A stretch of 10,097 bases of DNA from assembly GCA_947254385.1 (NCBI GenBank), contig CAMYCP010000033.1:1-10097 (forward strand), given 5' to 3'. The notes under the pieces are model-generated. The model ran no database searches, had not been told where the DNA came from, and was given only the letters and a program-made list of their open reading frames with translations. Below are positions 1-7,935 of the stretch, in pieces. The position numbers were made by a program, and so were the translations under genes. Position 1 is the stretch's first letter. The number at the start of each line of letters is the position of its first letter. The DNA comes from an uncultured Filifactor sp. Lineage in GTDB: Bacteria; Bacillota; Clostridia; Peptostreptococcales; Filifactoraceae.

Positions 1-47
1 TATATCATTATTATACTACATTTCTTAACGCTTTTAAACATCAATAT

Positions 48-90
48 AAAAACTGCTGTATTTCAAAAATGTTGAAATACAGCAGTTTTT
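48..90. terminator. Bidirectional intrinsic terminator after the giant activase gene
   Basis: A perfect 19-bp inverted repeat is present: left arm 48-66, five-base loop 67-71 (AAATG), right arm 72-90. The core contains CTGCTGT paired with ACAGCAG. The right arm runs into a T-tract (86-91), and the left arm begins with five A (48-52), which becomes a U-tract on the other strand. It therefore has intrinsic-terminator form in both directions. The leftward gene's TAA stop (complement of 90-92) shares one base with the hairpin, so termination follows directly on translation. The two-sided form suggests a convergent gene beyond the left edge. Confidence 0.9.
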
Positions 91-3000
91 TAATAAGGCA
101 TATCCGATGCGGTTTCATGCAGGAGTGAAAATTTAGGTTCTTCATTATCTTTCTGCATGACTTTTTCAGCGGTCGCAAGCATGAGTTTTATCCGGTTGAG
201 TTGGTTTACTCCGCTTGCTCCCGGGTCGTAATCTATTGCTACTATGTTGGCGTCGGGATAAAGCGTTCTGATACGTTTTATAGCGCCTCTGCCCGTTATG
301 TGGTTAGGCAGGCACGCAAAAGGCTGCGTACATATTATGTTGTTTACTCCGCTTGAGATTAGTTCTATCATTTCAGCAGTCAAAAGCCAACCTTCTCCCG
401 CTTGATTTCCTCGCGAAACTACATTGTCCGAGAGTAACGCCATGTCCTGTATTCTTTCGGGCGGTTTAAAACGTTTGCTTTTTTTAAGCGCCTCTTTCAT
501 GGGTTTACGGTACATTTCTATCAATTTTATGGCGATGATAGCATTAAATTTGGTTTTGCCGCTCATTTTAAACTGAGTGTATTTGTAATCCTGATTGTAG
601 AGACTGTATAAAAAGAAGTTCATAAGTTCGGGCATTATTACCTGTGCGCCTTCTTTTTCAAGTTCATCCACCAAACGATTGTTCGCGGTCGGATGAAATT
701 TTACGAGGATTTCTCCGACTATTCCGACTTTCGGTTTTTTTATATCAAGTATGGGTATTTCATCAAAATCCTTTACGATATTTTCCACATTGCGTTTAAA
801 TTCGATGAGGTTGCCGTCGTATACATTTTTTTTGCATAAGGGTATCCACGAGTTATAAAGTTTTTGGGATGCGCCTTTTTCTTTTTCATAGGCTCTTACG
901 GTATAGAGTACGTTCATAAAGAGATCGCCGTACAACATTCCGATGATTATGCGGTTTAAACTTTTCAGGCTCAAATGAAATCCGGGGTTACTTTCAAATC
1001 CCGAGGCACTTAAAGATATTACCGGTACATCGGAAAAGCCCGAGTCGTGCAACGCTTTTCGTAAAAATGCAATGTAGTTTGTCGCACGGCACGCTCCCCC
1101 CGTCTGGCTGATTATGAGTGAGGTATGTTTCGGGTCATATTTTCCGCTTTTTAAGGCGCTTATCATCTGTCCGATTACAAGTATGCTCGGAAAACACGCA
1201 TCGTTATTTACGTATTTCAAGCCTTCTTCCACGGCGTTCGGGTCGTTTTCCGGCAACACTTCGATTTTATAGCCGTCCGGTTTCAATGCGTCCTCTATAA
1301 ACTGAAAATGTATGGGCGACATTTGCGGACAGAGTATGGTGTCGGTTTTTTTTCTTTCAACGGTAAAGGGCGGAGTAACGTATGATAATTCGGTTTCGGT
1401 TTTTATTTCATCTTTTTTAAGGCGTTCTTCTATTCCGGCTTTAAGCGATCTTATTCTGATTCTGACCGCTCCCATGTTGCTGCCTTCGTCAATTTTTAGG
1501 AGGGTGTAAAGTTTATTATGCTTAGAAAGGATTTCCTGTACCTGATCGGATGTGACCGCATCCAGTCCGCACCCGAATGAGGTTATCTGTACCAAATCGA
1601 GGTTGGGATTTTCTGCGACAAATTCAGCGGCGCGATATAGCCTGCTATGGTACATCCACTGATCGACTACCCTCAGTTTTTCTTTTTTCTCTGCAAGGTG
1701 TGCCACGCTGTCTTCCGTCAATACCGCAAAGCCTTCATCGGTCAATATTTCTTCCAGAGCGTGATTTATCTCGGGATCTATGTGATAGGGTCTGCCCGCA
1801 AGCACTATCCCGCGTTTTCCTGTCTGTTCAAGATATTTTACAGTTTCTTCACCTTTTTTGCGTATGTCGGCTTTAAATGCGGCAAGTTCGTGAAGTCCCG
1901 CTTTTACTGCAGAATGTATTTCCTCTTCACTTACATTTAAATCCCAAAGGCTATAGTATAGCGCCGTTTCTATGCTTTTTGCGGAATCCAAATTTACAAA
2001 CGGATTTCTATAGCGGATTTTCTCAATGTTTTCCAAATTGTTTTTTATTACTTCGGGGTATGAATTTACTACAGGGCAATTGTAATGGTTGCCCGCATCT
2101 TTAAATTCACTTTGTTCATAGTTTACGGCGGGGTAGAATATGAATTTTATTTTGGATTTTATGAGGTGATTTATATGCCCATGGGTGAGTTTTGCAGGGT
2201 AGCACGCCGCCTCAGAAGGTATGGAATCTATCCCCTCTTCATATATCGCCTTGCTTGACTTGGGAGAAAGTACGACTTTGAAACCGAGTTTTGTAAATAT
2301 GGTAAACCACAACGGATAATTTTCGTACATATTTAAAACTCTCGGAATCCCGACTTCTCCTCTCGGTGCGTTTTCAAGCGGTTTATATGAAAACAGTTTA
2401 TGATATTTGTATTTAAACAGATTTATCGTTTTTTCACGTTTTATTTCCTTTCCGGCGCCCCTTTCGCATCTGTTGCCGGTTATATATTCCCTGCCGTCAC
2501 CGAAATCGGTCACGGTAAGCATACAGTTGTTCGTGCATAGCCCGCAACGACGAAACGTGCCGACAGGTTTAAATTTTGTGAGTTCACTATAATCTATAAT
2601 GGATGATTTTTGGGTTTTAGAGCGTTTTTTCGCTATCAACGCCGCACCGAATGCCCCCATTATTCCCGCTATGTCGGGACGCACGGCATCTATTCCGGTT
2701 TCTTTTTCAAATGCGCGAAGTACCGCCTCGTTGTAAAACGTTCCGCCTTGAGTTACTATATGTGACCCTAAACTTTCTGTGTTTCTGAGTTTTATTACTT
2801 TGTACAAGGCATTTTTTATTACCGAACAGGCAAGCCCTGCGGATATGTCGCTTATTTGTGCGCCCTCTTTTTGGCATTGTTTTACCATGGAGTTCATGAA
2901 GACAGTGCAGCGACTGCCCAAATCCACCGGTTTTTTCGAAGTAAGGGCTTTTTTTGCAAAGTCTTTCACATCCATGTTCAAAGACTTGGCGAACGTTTCT

Positions 3001-4361
3001 ATAAATGAACCGCACCCCGAAGAACACGCTTCGTTTAAAAGTATACTGTCTATCACGCCGTCTTTTATGCTGATGGCCTTCATGTCCTGCCCGCCGATAT
3101 CTATTATAAAATCGGCATCCGGTTCAAAGTATGCGGCGGCGGTGTAGTGCGCCACGGTTTCAACTTCGCTCGTGTCGAGATTAAACGCCGCACGTATGAG
3201 TTTTTCTCCGTATCCTGTAGAGGCGGCGTAAGCTATATATGCATTTTCGGGTATTTTTTTTAATATATCGGATATCATTTCAGCGCAAAGCGTAAGCGGA
3301 TCGCCTTCGTTATTTTTGTAATCGGAATATACAAGTTCGCCTAAATCGTTTATGACCGCACATTTGGAAGTTGTGGAGCCGGCATCTATACCAAGATACA
3401 ATGCGCCGTGTTGTGTTTTTAAATTTGCTTTTTTTACTTTCGCTTTTTCGTGTCGTTTTCTAAAATCCGAAAGTTCGGTTTCATCTTTAAATAGAGGCTC
3501 CAGTATTCGTGAGTTGATTGTACCGCCTATTGTGACATTTTTTAAGGAAAATATCAGACCGTCCGCAGTAAACTTTTTATCCGGCGTTTTTTCGGATAAG
3601 TACGCCGCTCCGATGGCGACGAAAAGCTCCGGATTTTCCGGAAATATTACATCCTCGGCTTTAAGTTTAAGCGTGTCTATAAAGCGGTTTCTAAGCTCCG
3701 ACAAAAAATAGAGCGGCCCGCCCAAAAATGCGATTTTGCCTCTTATCGGTTTACCGCACGCCAAAGAACCCACCGTCTGGTTTACCACCGCTTGAAAAAC
3801 GGAGGCGGCAATGTCTTCTTTGCGCGCCCCCTCGTTTATTAAAGGTTGTATGTCTGTTTTGGCAAAAACTCCGCAGCGTGAGGCTATCGGATAGATTATT
3901 TTATAGTTTTTTGCAAGTTCGTTCAAGCCTGACGCATCCGTTTTAAGGAGAGTCGCCATTTGGTCGATAAATGCGCCCGTACCTCCGGCACAACTGCCGT
4001 TCATTCTCTGTTCGAGCGTTTTACCGAAATACGTTATCTTGGCATCTTCTCCGCCGAGTTCTATAGCGACGTCCGTTTGAGGAATTTTTACTTCAACCGT
4101 TTTCGTGCAGGCTATAACTTCCTGTACGAAAGGAATTCCTACTTCTTCAGCTATTCCCATTGCGCCGGAGCCGGTTATTGCACAGGTGAAGGGAGTATTT
4201 AAAAGTTTTTCCCTGCTGTTTTCAATAAGAGTTATGAGTGCGCTTTTAACATCGGAAAAATGACGTCGGTAATCTTTGTATATCAATGAGTCGTTTGCAT
4301 CATACACGGCTATTTTTACCGTTGTGGAACCCACGTCTATTCCTACTCTTAAAAATTTCAT
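90..4361 (-). CDS. Giant acyl-CoA dehydratase activase-type protein (two BadF/HgdC ATPase modules plus HgdB-like/DUF2229 region)
   Basis: This 1423-residue protein belongs to the fused '2-hydroxyacyl-CoA dehydratase activase' group; members of this size are normal. Residues about 5-257 and 323-577 are two ASKHA-fold ATPase modules. Each has a phosphate-binding DxGSTT (9-14 and 326-331), a second phosphate motif (LGGEDAK 102-108; IGGQDMK 422-428), and a cysteine pair 39 residues apart (C124/C163; C446/C485). In HgdC-type activators such cysteines hold a [4Fe-4S] cluster at the dimer interface, from which ATP hydrolysis drives an electron into a dehydratase. A cysteine group follows (C606, C609, C613, C632). 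The rest resembles DUF2229 and HgdB-like proteins, with [12 protein letters not shown] at 856-867 and further cysteines (C720, C931, C1056, C1091, C1344, C1350). It is likely cytoplasmic. ATG is preceded by AAGAGGG (4367-4373, complement) at 5 bases. No dehydratase or CoA-transferase gene is adjacent, so the substrate is unknown. Confidence 0.9.
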   Translation of the reverse strand: MKFLRVGIDVGSTTVKIAVYDANDSLIYKDYRRHFSDVKSALITLIENSREKLLNTPFTCAITGSGAMGIAEEVGIPFVQEVIACTKTVEVKIPQTDVAIELGGEDAKITYFGKTLEQRMNGSCAGGTGAFIDQMATLLKTDASGLNELAKNYKIIYPIASRCGVFAKTDIQPLINEGARKEDIAASVFQAVVNQTVGSLACGKPIRGKIAFLGGPLYFLSELRNRFIDTLKLKAEDVIFPENPELFVAIGAAYLSEKTPDKKFTADGLIFSLKNVTIGGTINSRILEPLFKDETELSDFRKRHEKAKVKKANLKTQHGALYLGIDAGSTTSKCAVINDLGELVYSDYKNNEGDPLTLCAEMISDILKKIPENAYIAYAASTGYGEKLIRAAFNLDTSEVETVAHYTAAAYFEPDADFIIDIGGQDMKAISIKDGVIDSILLNEACSSGCGSFIETFAKSLNMDVKDFAKKALTSKKPVDLGSRCTVFMNSMVKQCQKEGAQISDISAGLACSVIKNALYKVIKLRNTESLGSHIVTQGGTFYNEAVLRAFEKETGIDAVRPDIAGIMGAFGAALIAKKRSKTQKSSIIDYSELTKFKPVGTFRRCGLCTNNCMLTVTDFGDGREYITGNRCERGAGKEIKREKTINLFKYKYHKLFSYKPLENAPRGEVGIPRVLNMYENYPLWFTIFTKLGFKVVLSPKSSKAIYEEGIDSIPSEAACYPAKLTHGHINHLIKSKIKFIFYPAVNYEQSEFKDAGNHYNCPVVNSYPEVIKNNLENIEKIRYRNPFVNLDSAKSIETALYYSLWDLNVSEEEIHSAVKAGLHELAAFKADIRKKGEETVKYLEQTGKRGIVLAGRPYHIDPEINHALEEILTDEGFAVLTEDSVAHLAEKKEKLRVVDQWMYHSRLYRAAEFVAENPNLDLVQITSFGCGLDAVTSDQVQEILSKHNKLYTLLKIDEGSNMGAVRIRIRSLKAGIEERLKKDEIKTETELSYVTPPFTVERKKTDTILCPQMSPIHFQFIEDALKPDGYKIEVLPENDPNAVEEGLKYVNNDACFPSILVIGQMISALKSGKYDPKHTSLIISQTGGACRATNYIAFLRKALHDSGFSDVPVISLSASGFESNPGFHLSLKSLNRIIIGMLYGDLFMNVLYTVRAYEKEKGASQKLYNSWIPLCKKNVYDGNLIEFKRNVENIVKDFDEIPILDIKKPKVGIVGEILVKFHPTANNRLVDELEKEGAQVIMPELMNFFLYSLYNQDYKYTQFKMSGKTKFNAIIAIKLIEMYRKPMKEALKKSKRFKPPERIQDMALLSDNVVSRGNQAGEGWLLTAEMIELISSGVNNIICTQPFACLPNHITGRGAIKRIRTLYPDANIVAIDYDPGASGVNQLNRIKLMLATAEKVMQKDNEEPKFSLLHETASDMPY

Positions 4362-4407
4362 AAAAACCCTCTTTTGTGTAAATTTTTACTCGAAACGCAT
4401 CAAATAA

Positions 4408-4433
4408 TTTTATTTTGTCTGGACAAAATAAAA
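4408..4433. promoter_or_regulatory. Perfect 12-bp-arm palindrome, probable repressor operator
   Basis: The arms are TTTTATTTTGTC (4408-4419) and GACAAAATAAAA (4422-4433), around a two-base centre TG. The arms match without a mismatch. The core TGTCTGGACA (4416-4425) differs at one central base from the yGTmTAkACr consensus of HutC-subfamily GntR repressors. It begins about 9 bases downstream of the predicted leftward transcription start and about 47 bases before the activase ATG, a good place for a roadblock repressor. The regulator is not in the window. It is not a convincing terminator, because the stem is almost all A-T with too small a loop. Confidence 0.6.
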
Positions 4434-4448
4434 ATTCGATACGAAAAA

Positions 4449-4477
4449 ATTTTATTTATATTTGCGCTTAGTTACAA
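4449..4477 (-). promoter_or_regulatory. Candidate sigma-70-type promoter for the giant activase gene
   Basis: On the - strand, TTGTAA (4477-4472) is followed after exactly 17 bases by TAAAAT (4454-4449). These are 4/6 and 5/6 matches to TTGACA and TATAAT. Transcription would start near 4442, leaving a leader of about 80 bases that contains the 12-bp-arm palindrome. The DNA is very AT-rich, so chance matches are easy. Confidence 0.35.
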
Positions 4478-4540
4478 AACTTATCGTATCTTAGTAATTT
4501 ACCCGCAAAAAAAAATATTATTCAAATATGGATTTTAGTG

Positions 4541-4557
4541 TAAATTTGGCAAATTTA
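4541..4557. promoter_or_regulatory. 8-bp-arm inverted repeat over the metallophosphoesterase promoter, probable operator
   Basis: TAAATTTG (4541-4548) and CAAATTTA (4550-4557) are perfect reverse complements around a single G. The repeat covers the candidate -35 hexamer TTGGCA (4546-4551). A protein bound here would block polymerase access to the rightward promoter. It does not resemble the 12-bp-arm palindrome, so the two sites probably bind different regulators. Confidence 0.45.
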
Positions 4558-4576
4558 AGTTTATTTTTGATATAAT
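4546..4576 (+). promoter_or_regulatory. Extended -10 promoter for the metallophosphoesterase gene
   Basis: A perfect TATAAT (4571-4576) is preceded by TG one base away (4568-4569), forming an extended -10 element. A possible -35, TTGGCA (4546-4551, 5/6 match to TTGACA), lies 19 bases upstream, which is longer than ideal but tolerable with an extended -10. Transcription would start near 4583, only about 12 bases before the GTG start codon. The leader would be almost nothing more than the ribosome binding site. Confidence 0.65.
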
Positions 4577-4582
4577 TGTATA

Positions 4583-4590
4583 AGAGGTGA
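4583..4590 (+). promoter_or_regulatory. Ribosome binding site fixing the GTG start at 4595
   Basis: AGAGGTGA lies four bases before GTG at 4595. No ATG in this frame is close by, and the conserved N-terminal metal motif begins at residue 9, so this site decides the GTG start. Confidence 0.8.
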
Positions 4591-4594
4591 TTTT

Positions 4595-5347
4595 GTGGAA
4601 CAAATTGCTTTAATTTCCGATTTACACGCTAATTTGCCGGCGGTTGAGGCGGTATTCGACGATATTTTTAAAAGAGATATAAAACGCATTTTCTGTCTCG
4701 GCGATTTTGTCGGCAAGGGAGCAAAACCCGATGAAGTAATAACTCTCTGCCGTAAATACTGCGAATTGTCCGTGTATGGCAACTGGGACGATTTTCTCCT
4801 GCGTTCGGGTAAACATGAAAACCCTATACAATGGTACATCGACCGCATCTCGGAAAAAAATGTCAAATATCTGGAAAGTTTGCCGAGAGTAATTGAGTTT
4901 TATTTAAGTTCTAAAACCGTACGCCTGTTTCATGCCCATCCGTTCGACGTATACAGACGTTTATACGATACAAGCGATAAAAAAAGAGTCGAAGAAATGT
5001 TTGAATACGATATTTGTGACTTAGAGTTTAAATACGATAAAAAATCCGATATCGTGGGCTATGGTGATATTCACCACGCTTTCATACGCTTTGAAGACGA
5101 CAGGCTGTTTTTTAACACGGGAAGTGTAGGCAATCCTTTGGACGGTTTGAGCGCATCTTATGTTATACTCGAAGGAGAGTACGGCTTAAAAGAAACTGCA
5201 CCATATTCCGCTAAGATTGTGCGTGTACCGTACGACATAAAAAAAGCCGTATCCGACATCAAAAACAGCGATATGCCTCAAAAAGAACGCTATATAAAGG
5301 AGATTGAAACAGGTAAATTTTTCGGACGCATTATGGGCAGGCTTTAA
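4595..5347 (+). CDS. Metallophosphoesterase family protein (calcineurin-like phosphatase)
   Basis: This 250-residue protein has the ordered motifs of the calcineurin-like metallophosphoesterase fold. These are SDLHANL with ligands D9 and H11, LGDFVGKG with bridging D37, GNWD with N63, and FHAHP with H113 and H115. The GYGDIHHAF motif (155-163) and NTGSVGNP (174-181) follow. The last two place it with YfcE-like or ApaH-like small cytoplasmic phosphodiesterases/phosphatases. The substrate cannot be read from the sequence. The usual GHxH motif reads GDIH here (D158, H160), so one metal ligand is an aspartate, with H161 next to it. Start is GTG with a good ribosome binding site. It has its own promoter and probable operator, and it is followed after 95 bp by the next gene. 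Confidence 0.9.
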   Translation: MEQIALISDLHANLPAVEAVFDDIFKRDIKRIFCLGDFVGKGAKPDEVITLCRKYCELSVYGNWDDFLLRSGKHENPIQWYIDRISEKNVKYLESLPRVIEFYLSSKTVRLFHAHPFDVYRRLYDTSDKKRVEEMFEYDICDLEFKYDKKSDIVGYGDIHHAFIRFEDDRLFFNTGSVGNPLDGLSASYVILEGEYGLKETAPYSAKIVRVPYDIKKAVSDIKNSDMPQKERYIKEIETGKFFGRIMGRL

Positions 5348-5442
5348 AGCGGATAATTTTGAATTAATCATGGCAAAATTTACGTTTGTATGAATTTTTT
5401 CATTCATATTTGTATAAATAATATATTGAAGAGGAGAACTCT

Positions 5443-6177
5443 ATGCAACAGGACGAAAAAACACTTTTTGACAAACAGACAGTATTCAGTACGGTATTTT
5501 GTTTTTTTCTGCTAATAATCCCGTTTTTTGCGGGCAAAAACAGATATTCGCCAAATCCCGCCATGATTCCGATTTTTTTGATGTGGTTTCCGTGCCAGTA
5601 TCTGCTATTTTATCAGAGTAAAAACCTGTCCGATAAACTTGCGGGAATAAGGTACTTGAAAGGGGCGAAATTTGCAAAAATGCTTTTTGCCTGCCCGTCA
5701 CTTGCCGTATCGGCAATAAGTTTTTTGTGGGTGTTTTACACGATGCAAAAACTCAGCCTCACGCAAAACAAGCAGTTTATAATGCTGTTTCCGGAAATAA
5801 ACGTAACTTTGCTTACGGTGCTGGCGGTATTGTTTTTGTATATGGAGCTTAACGGCGCTTATCCCAAAATAGACAAAAAAAACGGTCGCATGAGCATAAT
5901 GACCAAAACTTCACGTATGATTCCGTGGGGATTTGAAATTTTAAACGACTGGACGGGCTTTTACGATGAAGGACTGATTTTCGGCTTTGAAACCATACCT
6001 TTCAGCTCCATAAAAAACGTAACCTTAAAAGACGGTTGCGTCTTCATTCAGGGCAAAAACCGTACAACCGAATATCAGGTTCACCTTCTCGGCAAGAGGA
6101 GCAATAAAAAAATGCTGGATTTTTTTAAAAAAAATAAACTCAGAGGCAACAAACTGTATAAACTGAGCGGCAAATAA
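5443..6177 (+). CDS. Four-helix membrane protein with soluble C-terminal domain, function unknown
   Basis: I do not recognise a named family for this 244-residue protein. Hydrophobic segments at about 12-30, 40-58, 79-99 and 119-138 suggest four membrane helices. A basic, hydrophilic C-terminal domain of about 100 residues follows (about 143-244), probably in the cytoplasm. The pattern in that tail (W-G-F-E-I-L-N-D-W near 165-173, then alternating strands with IPFSSIKNV and VFIQGKNR) resembles small PH-like domains on bacterial membrane proteins such as DUF5673. That is inference from pattern only. ATG at 5443 is preceded by AGGAG (5432-5436) at six bases. The phosphohexomutase gene starts 24 bp downstream, so the two are probably co-transcribed. 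No signal peptidase site or catalytic motif is visible. Confidence 0.85.
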   Translation: MQQDEKTLFDKQTVFSTVFCFFLLIIPFFAGKNRYSPNPAMIPIFLMWFPCQYLLFYQSKNLSDKLAGIRYLKGAKFAKMLFACPSLAVSAISFLWVFYTMQKLSLTQNKQFIMLFPEINVTLLTVLAVLFLYMELNGAYPKIDKKNGRMSIMTKTSRMIPWGFEILNDWTGFYDEGLIFGFETIPFSSIKNVTLKDGCVFIQGKNRTTEYQVHLLGKRSNKKMLDFFKKNKLRGNKLYKLSGK

Positions 6178-6201
6178 TTTTATATTAAAACGGAGGATAT
6201 T

Positions 6202-7920
6202 ATGGATTATAAAGCACGCTATGATTTATGGCTTAAAGACCCCGCCATAGATGAAGATTTTAAAACGGAAATTAAAAATATCAAAGATGAAGAAGAACTT
6301 AAAGACAGATTTTATCAGGATTTATCTTTCGGCACGGCGGGACTTAGAGGTAAGATAGGCGCAGGTTCAAACCGCATGAATAAGTACGTAGTTGCACGCG
6401 CAACTTACGCATTCGCAAAGGTAATAGCATCTTTCGGAGAAAGTTACAAAAAAAGAGGTGTCGTCATCGCCCACGACTGCAGAATAAAATCGGACGAATT
6501 TGCGGAAATTTGTGCCAAGGTACTTGCGGCATCGGGAGTAAAAGCGTATCTTTACCCGGCGCTCAGAAGTACCCCGCAACTTTCTTTCAGTGTGAGATAT
6601 CTTAAAGCCGCCGGCGGAATAAATATCACCGCAAGCCACAATCCCAAAGAATACAACGGCTATAAAGTTTACTTTGAAGAAGGTTCGCAAATTAAAGACG
6701 ACATTGCAAATTTGATACTCGAAGAAATCGACAAGGTGTCGACATTTGGAGAAATTCCGATGCTTTCCGACGAAGAAGCACAGAAGAGCGATTTAATTGA
6801 AATTTTAGGACCCGACATAGACGATGAATATATAAAAAATGTGGAAAGTCTTGCACTTAACGAAGATATAGATAAAAATATCTCCATAGTCTACACTCCT
6901 CTAAACGGTGCGGGCAACGTACCCGTGCGCCGTGTCCTTAAAGACAGAGGTTTTTACAATGTGCATGTGGTAAAAGAACAGGAAGATCCGGACGGAACTT
7001 TCCCGACCGTAGAATACCCGAACCCTGAAGATTTACGTGCATTTGAATACAGTTTAAATCTTGCAGAAAAAGTAAACGCCGACATAATTATCGCAACCGA
7101 CCCTGATAGCGACCGCCTGGCGGTTATGAGCAAGGACGGGAAAGAATACTTCGCTTTTACCGGAAACCAAACCGGAGCCATTTTAATCGAATACATCCTG
7201 TCTCAGAAAAAAAGCAGAAACGAACTTCCGAAAAACGGTACAATTGTAAAATCCATAGTTACGGGAGAAATTGGCAAGACAATAGCCGCAAGCTACGGAG
7301 TTGAAACCATAGATGTATTGACCGGTTTTAAAAACATCTGCGCCGTAAACAACGAATACGACAAAACAGGTGAAAAGACGGTACTGTTCGGATATGAAGA
7401 AAGCATCGGCTACAACGCCGGCAATTTCGTAAGGGATAAAGATGCCGTATCTTCCGCCATGCTCCTTGCGGAAGCCGCAGGCTATTACAAAAAGCAAGGA
7501 CTCACTTTAAAAGATGCGTTGTTCAATCTGTTTAAAAAGCACGGCTATTTTTGGGAAGACACCGTGTCCATAGTGCTTGAAGGAATAGAGGGCAAAGAAA
7601 GAATATCACGCATGATGAAGGAATACAGAAACGAGTATGTAAAAACTTTGGCGGGAGAAAAATTAAGTAAAATCATAGATTACAAAACCTCAACGGAAAC
7701 GGATTTTAAAAGCAAAGATACAAAAAATATATCCATAGAAAAAACCGATGCCGTAAAATATATATTTGAAGATAATTCATGGTACGCACTGCGTCCTTCC
7801 GGCACGGAACCAAAAATCAAAATTTATTTTTCAGCCGTCGACAAAGATTACAAAAGCGTTCAGGTAAAACTTAAAGCAATGAAAGATGTAGTAATAACCG
7901 CAATTAAAAAAATAGAATAA
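6202..7920 (+). CDS. pgcA: Alpha-phosphohexomutase (phosphoglucomutase / phosphomannomutase type)
   Basis: This 572-residue cytoplasmic enzyme interconverts hexose 1-phosphate and 6-phosphate, most likely glucose-1-P and glucose-6-P, linking glycolysis to glycan and envelope precursors. All four family signatures are present. The phosphoserine loop TASHNP (143-148) carries S145. The Mg2+ loop DPDSDR (300-305) has D300, D302 and D304. The sugar-specificity loop GYEESIG is at 397-403. The C-terminal phosphate-binding loop RPSGTEPK is at 531-538. The N-terminus has FGTAGLRG, typical of the longer PgcA-like subgroup, and the length is normal. The symbol follows Bacillus subtilis PgcA and is a subgroup assignment, because mannose phosphate use cannot be excluded. 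ATG follows GGAGG (6192-6196). The next gene starts 15 bp after its stop, so it sits in the middle of an apparent operon. Confidence 0.95.
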   Translation: MDYKARYDLWLKDPAIDEDFKTEIKNIKDEEELKDRFYQDLSFGTAGLRGKIGAGSNRMNKYVVARATYAFAKVIASFGESYKKRGVVIAHDCRIKSDEFAEICAKVLAASGVKAYLYPALRSTPQLSFSVRYLKAAGGINITASHNPKEYNGYKVYFEEGSQIKDDIANLILEEIDKVSTFGEIPMLSDEEAQKSDLIEILGPDIDDEYIKNVESLALNEDIDKNISIVYTPLNGAGNVPVRRVLKDRGFYNVHVVKEQEDPDGTFPTVEYPNPEDLRAFEYSLNLAEKVNADIIIATDPDSDRLAVMSKDGKEYFAFTGNQTGAILIEYILSQKKSRNELPKNGTIVKSIVTGEIGKTIAASYGVETIDVLTGFKNICAVNNEYDKTGEKTVLFGYEESIGYNAGNFVRDKDAVSSAMLLAEAAGYYKKQGLTLKDALFNLFKKHGYFWEDTVSIVLEGIEGKERISRMMKEYRNEYVKTLAGEKLSKIIDYKTSTETDFKSKDTKNISIEKTDAVKYIFEDNSWYALRPSGTEPKIKIYFSAVDKDYKSVQVKLKAMKDVVITAIKKIE

Positions 7921-7924
7921 CGGC

Positions 7925-7930
7925 GGAGGT
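7925..7930 (+). promoter_or_regulatory. Strong ribosome binding site fixing a TTG start at 7936
   Basis: GGAGGT lies five bases before TTG at 7936. The site is near-ideal and no competing ATG or GTG is suitably placed, so TTG is the likely initiator. Confidence 0.8.
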
Positions 7931-7935
7931 AAAAT

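Noticed and set aside
1..47. Possible promoter elements at the left edge (TATACT and similar)
   Set aside because: The stretch is AT-rich, has no paired -35 element, and nothing in it could be assigned to a gene in the window.
1118..2104. Several overlapping + strand open frames inside the activase gene
   Set aside because: They are antisense shadows of the HgdB-like region. They overlap one another, and none has a plausible start site or domain.
2779..3147. Open frame of about 120 codons on the + strand inside the giant activase gene
   Set aside because: It is antisense to a gene with clear family motifs throughout, has no ribosome binding site or recognisable protein features, and its composition is that of a reverse-complemented coding strand.
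4408..4433. Reading the 12-bp palindrome as an intrinsic terminator
   Set aside because: The stem has only two G-C pairs, and the loop would be two bases or cost one of those pairs. It lies before, not after, the genes on both sides.
4376..4547. Direct repeat GTGTAAATTT at 4376-4385 and 4538-4547
   Set aside because: A 10-base AT-rich match within 170 bases is weak. The second copy is better explained by the 8-bp-arm inverted repeat.
5355..5380. AATTTTG and CAAAATT inverted repeat with 12-base spacing after the metallophosphoesterase gene
   Set aside because: Arms are only seven AT-rich bases, with no G-C core and no T-run directly after, so it is not a credible terminator and only a weak operator candidate.
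5386..5418. TTGTAT and TATAAA as a promoter for the membrane protein gene
   Set aside because: The spacing is 21 bases and the surrounding DNA is so AT-rich that such hexamers are expected by chance. A separate promoter here is possible but not supported.
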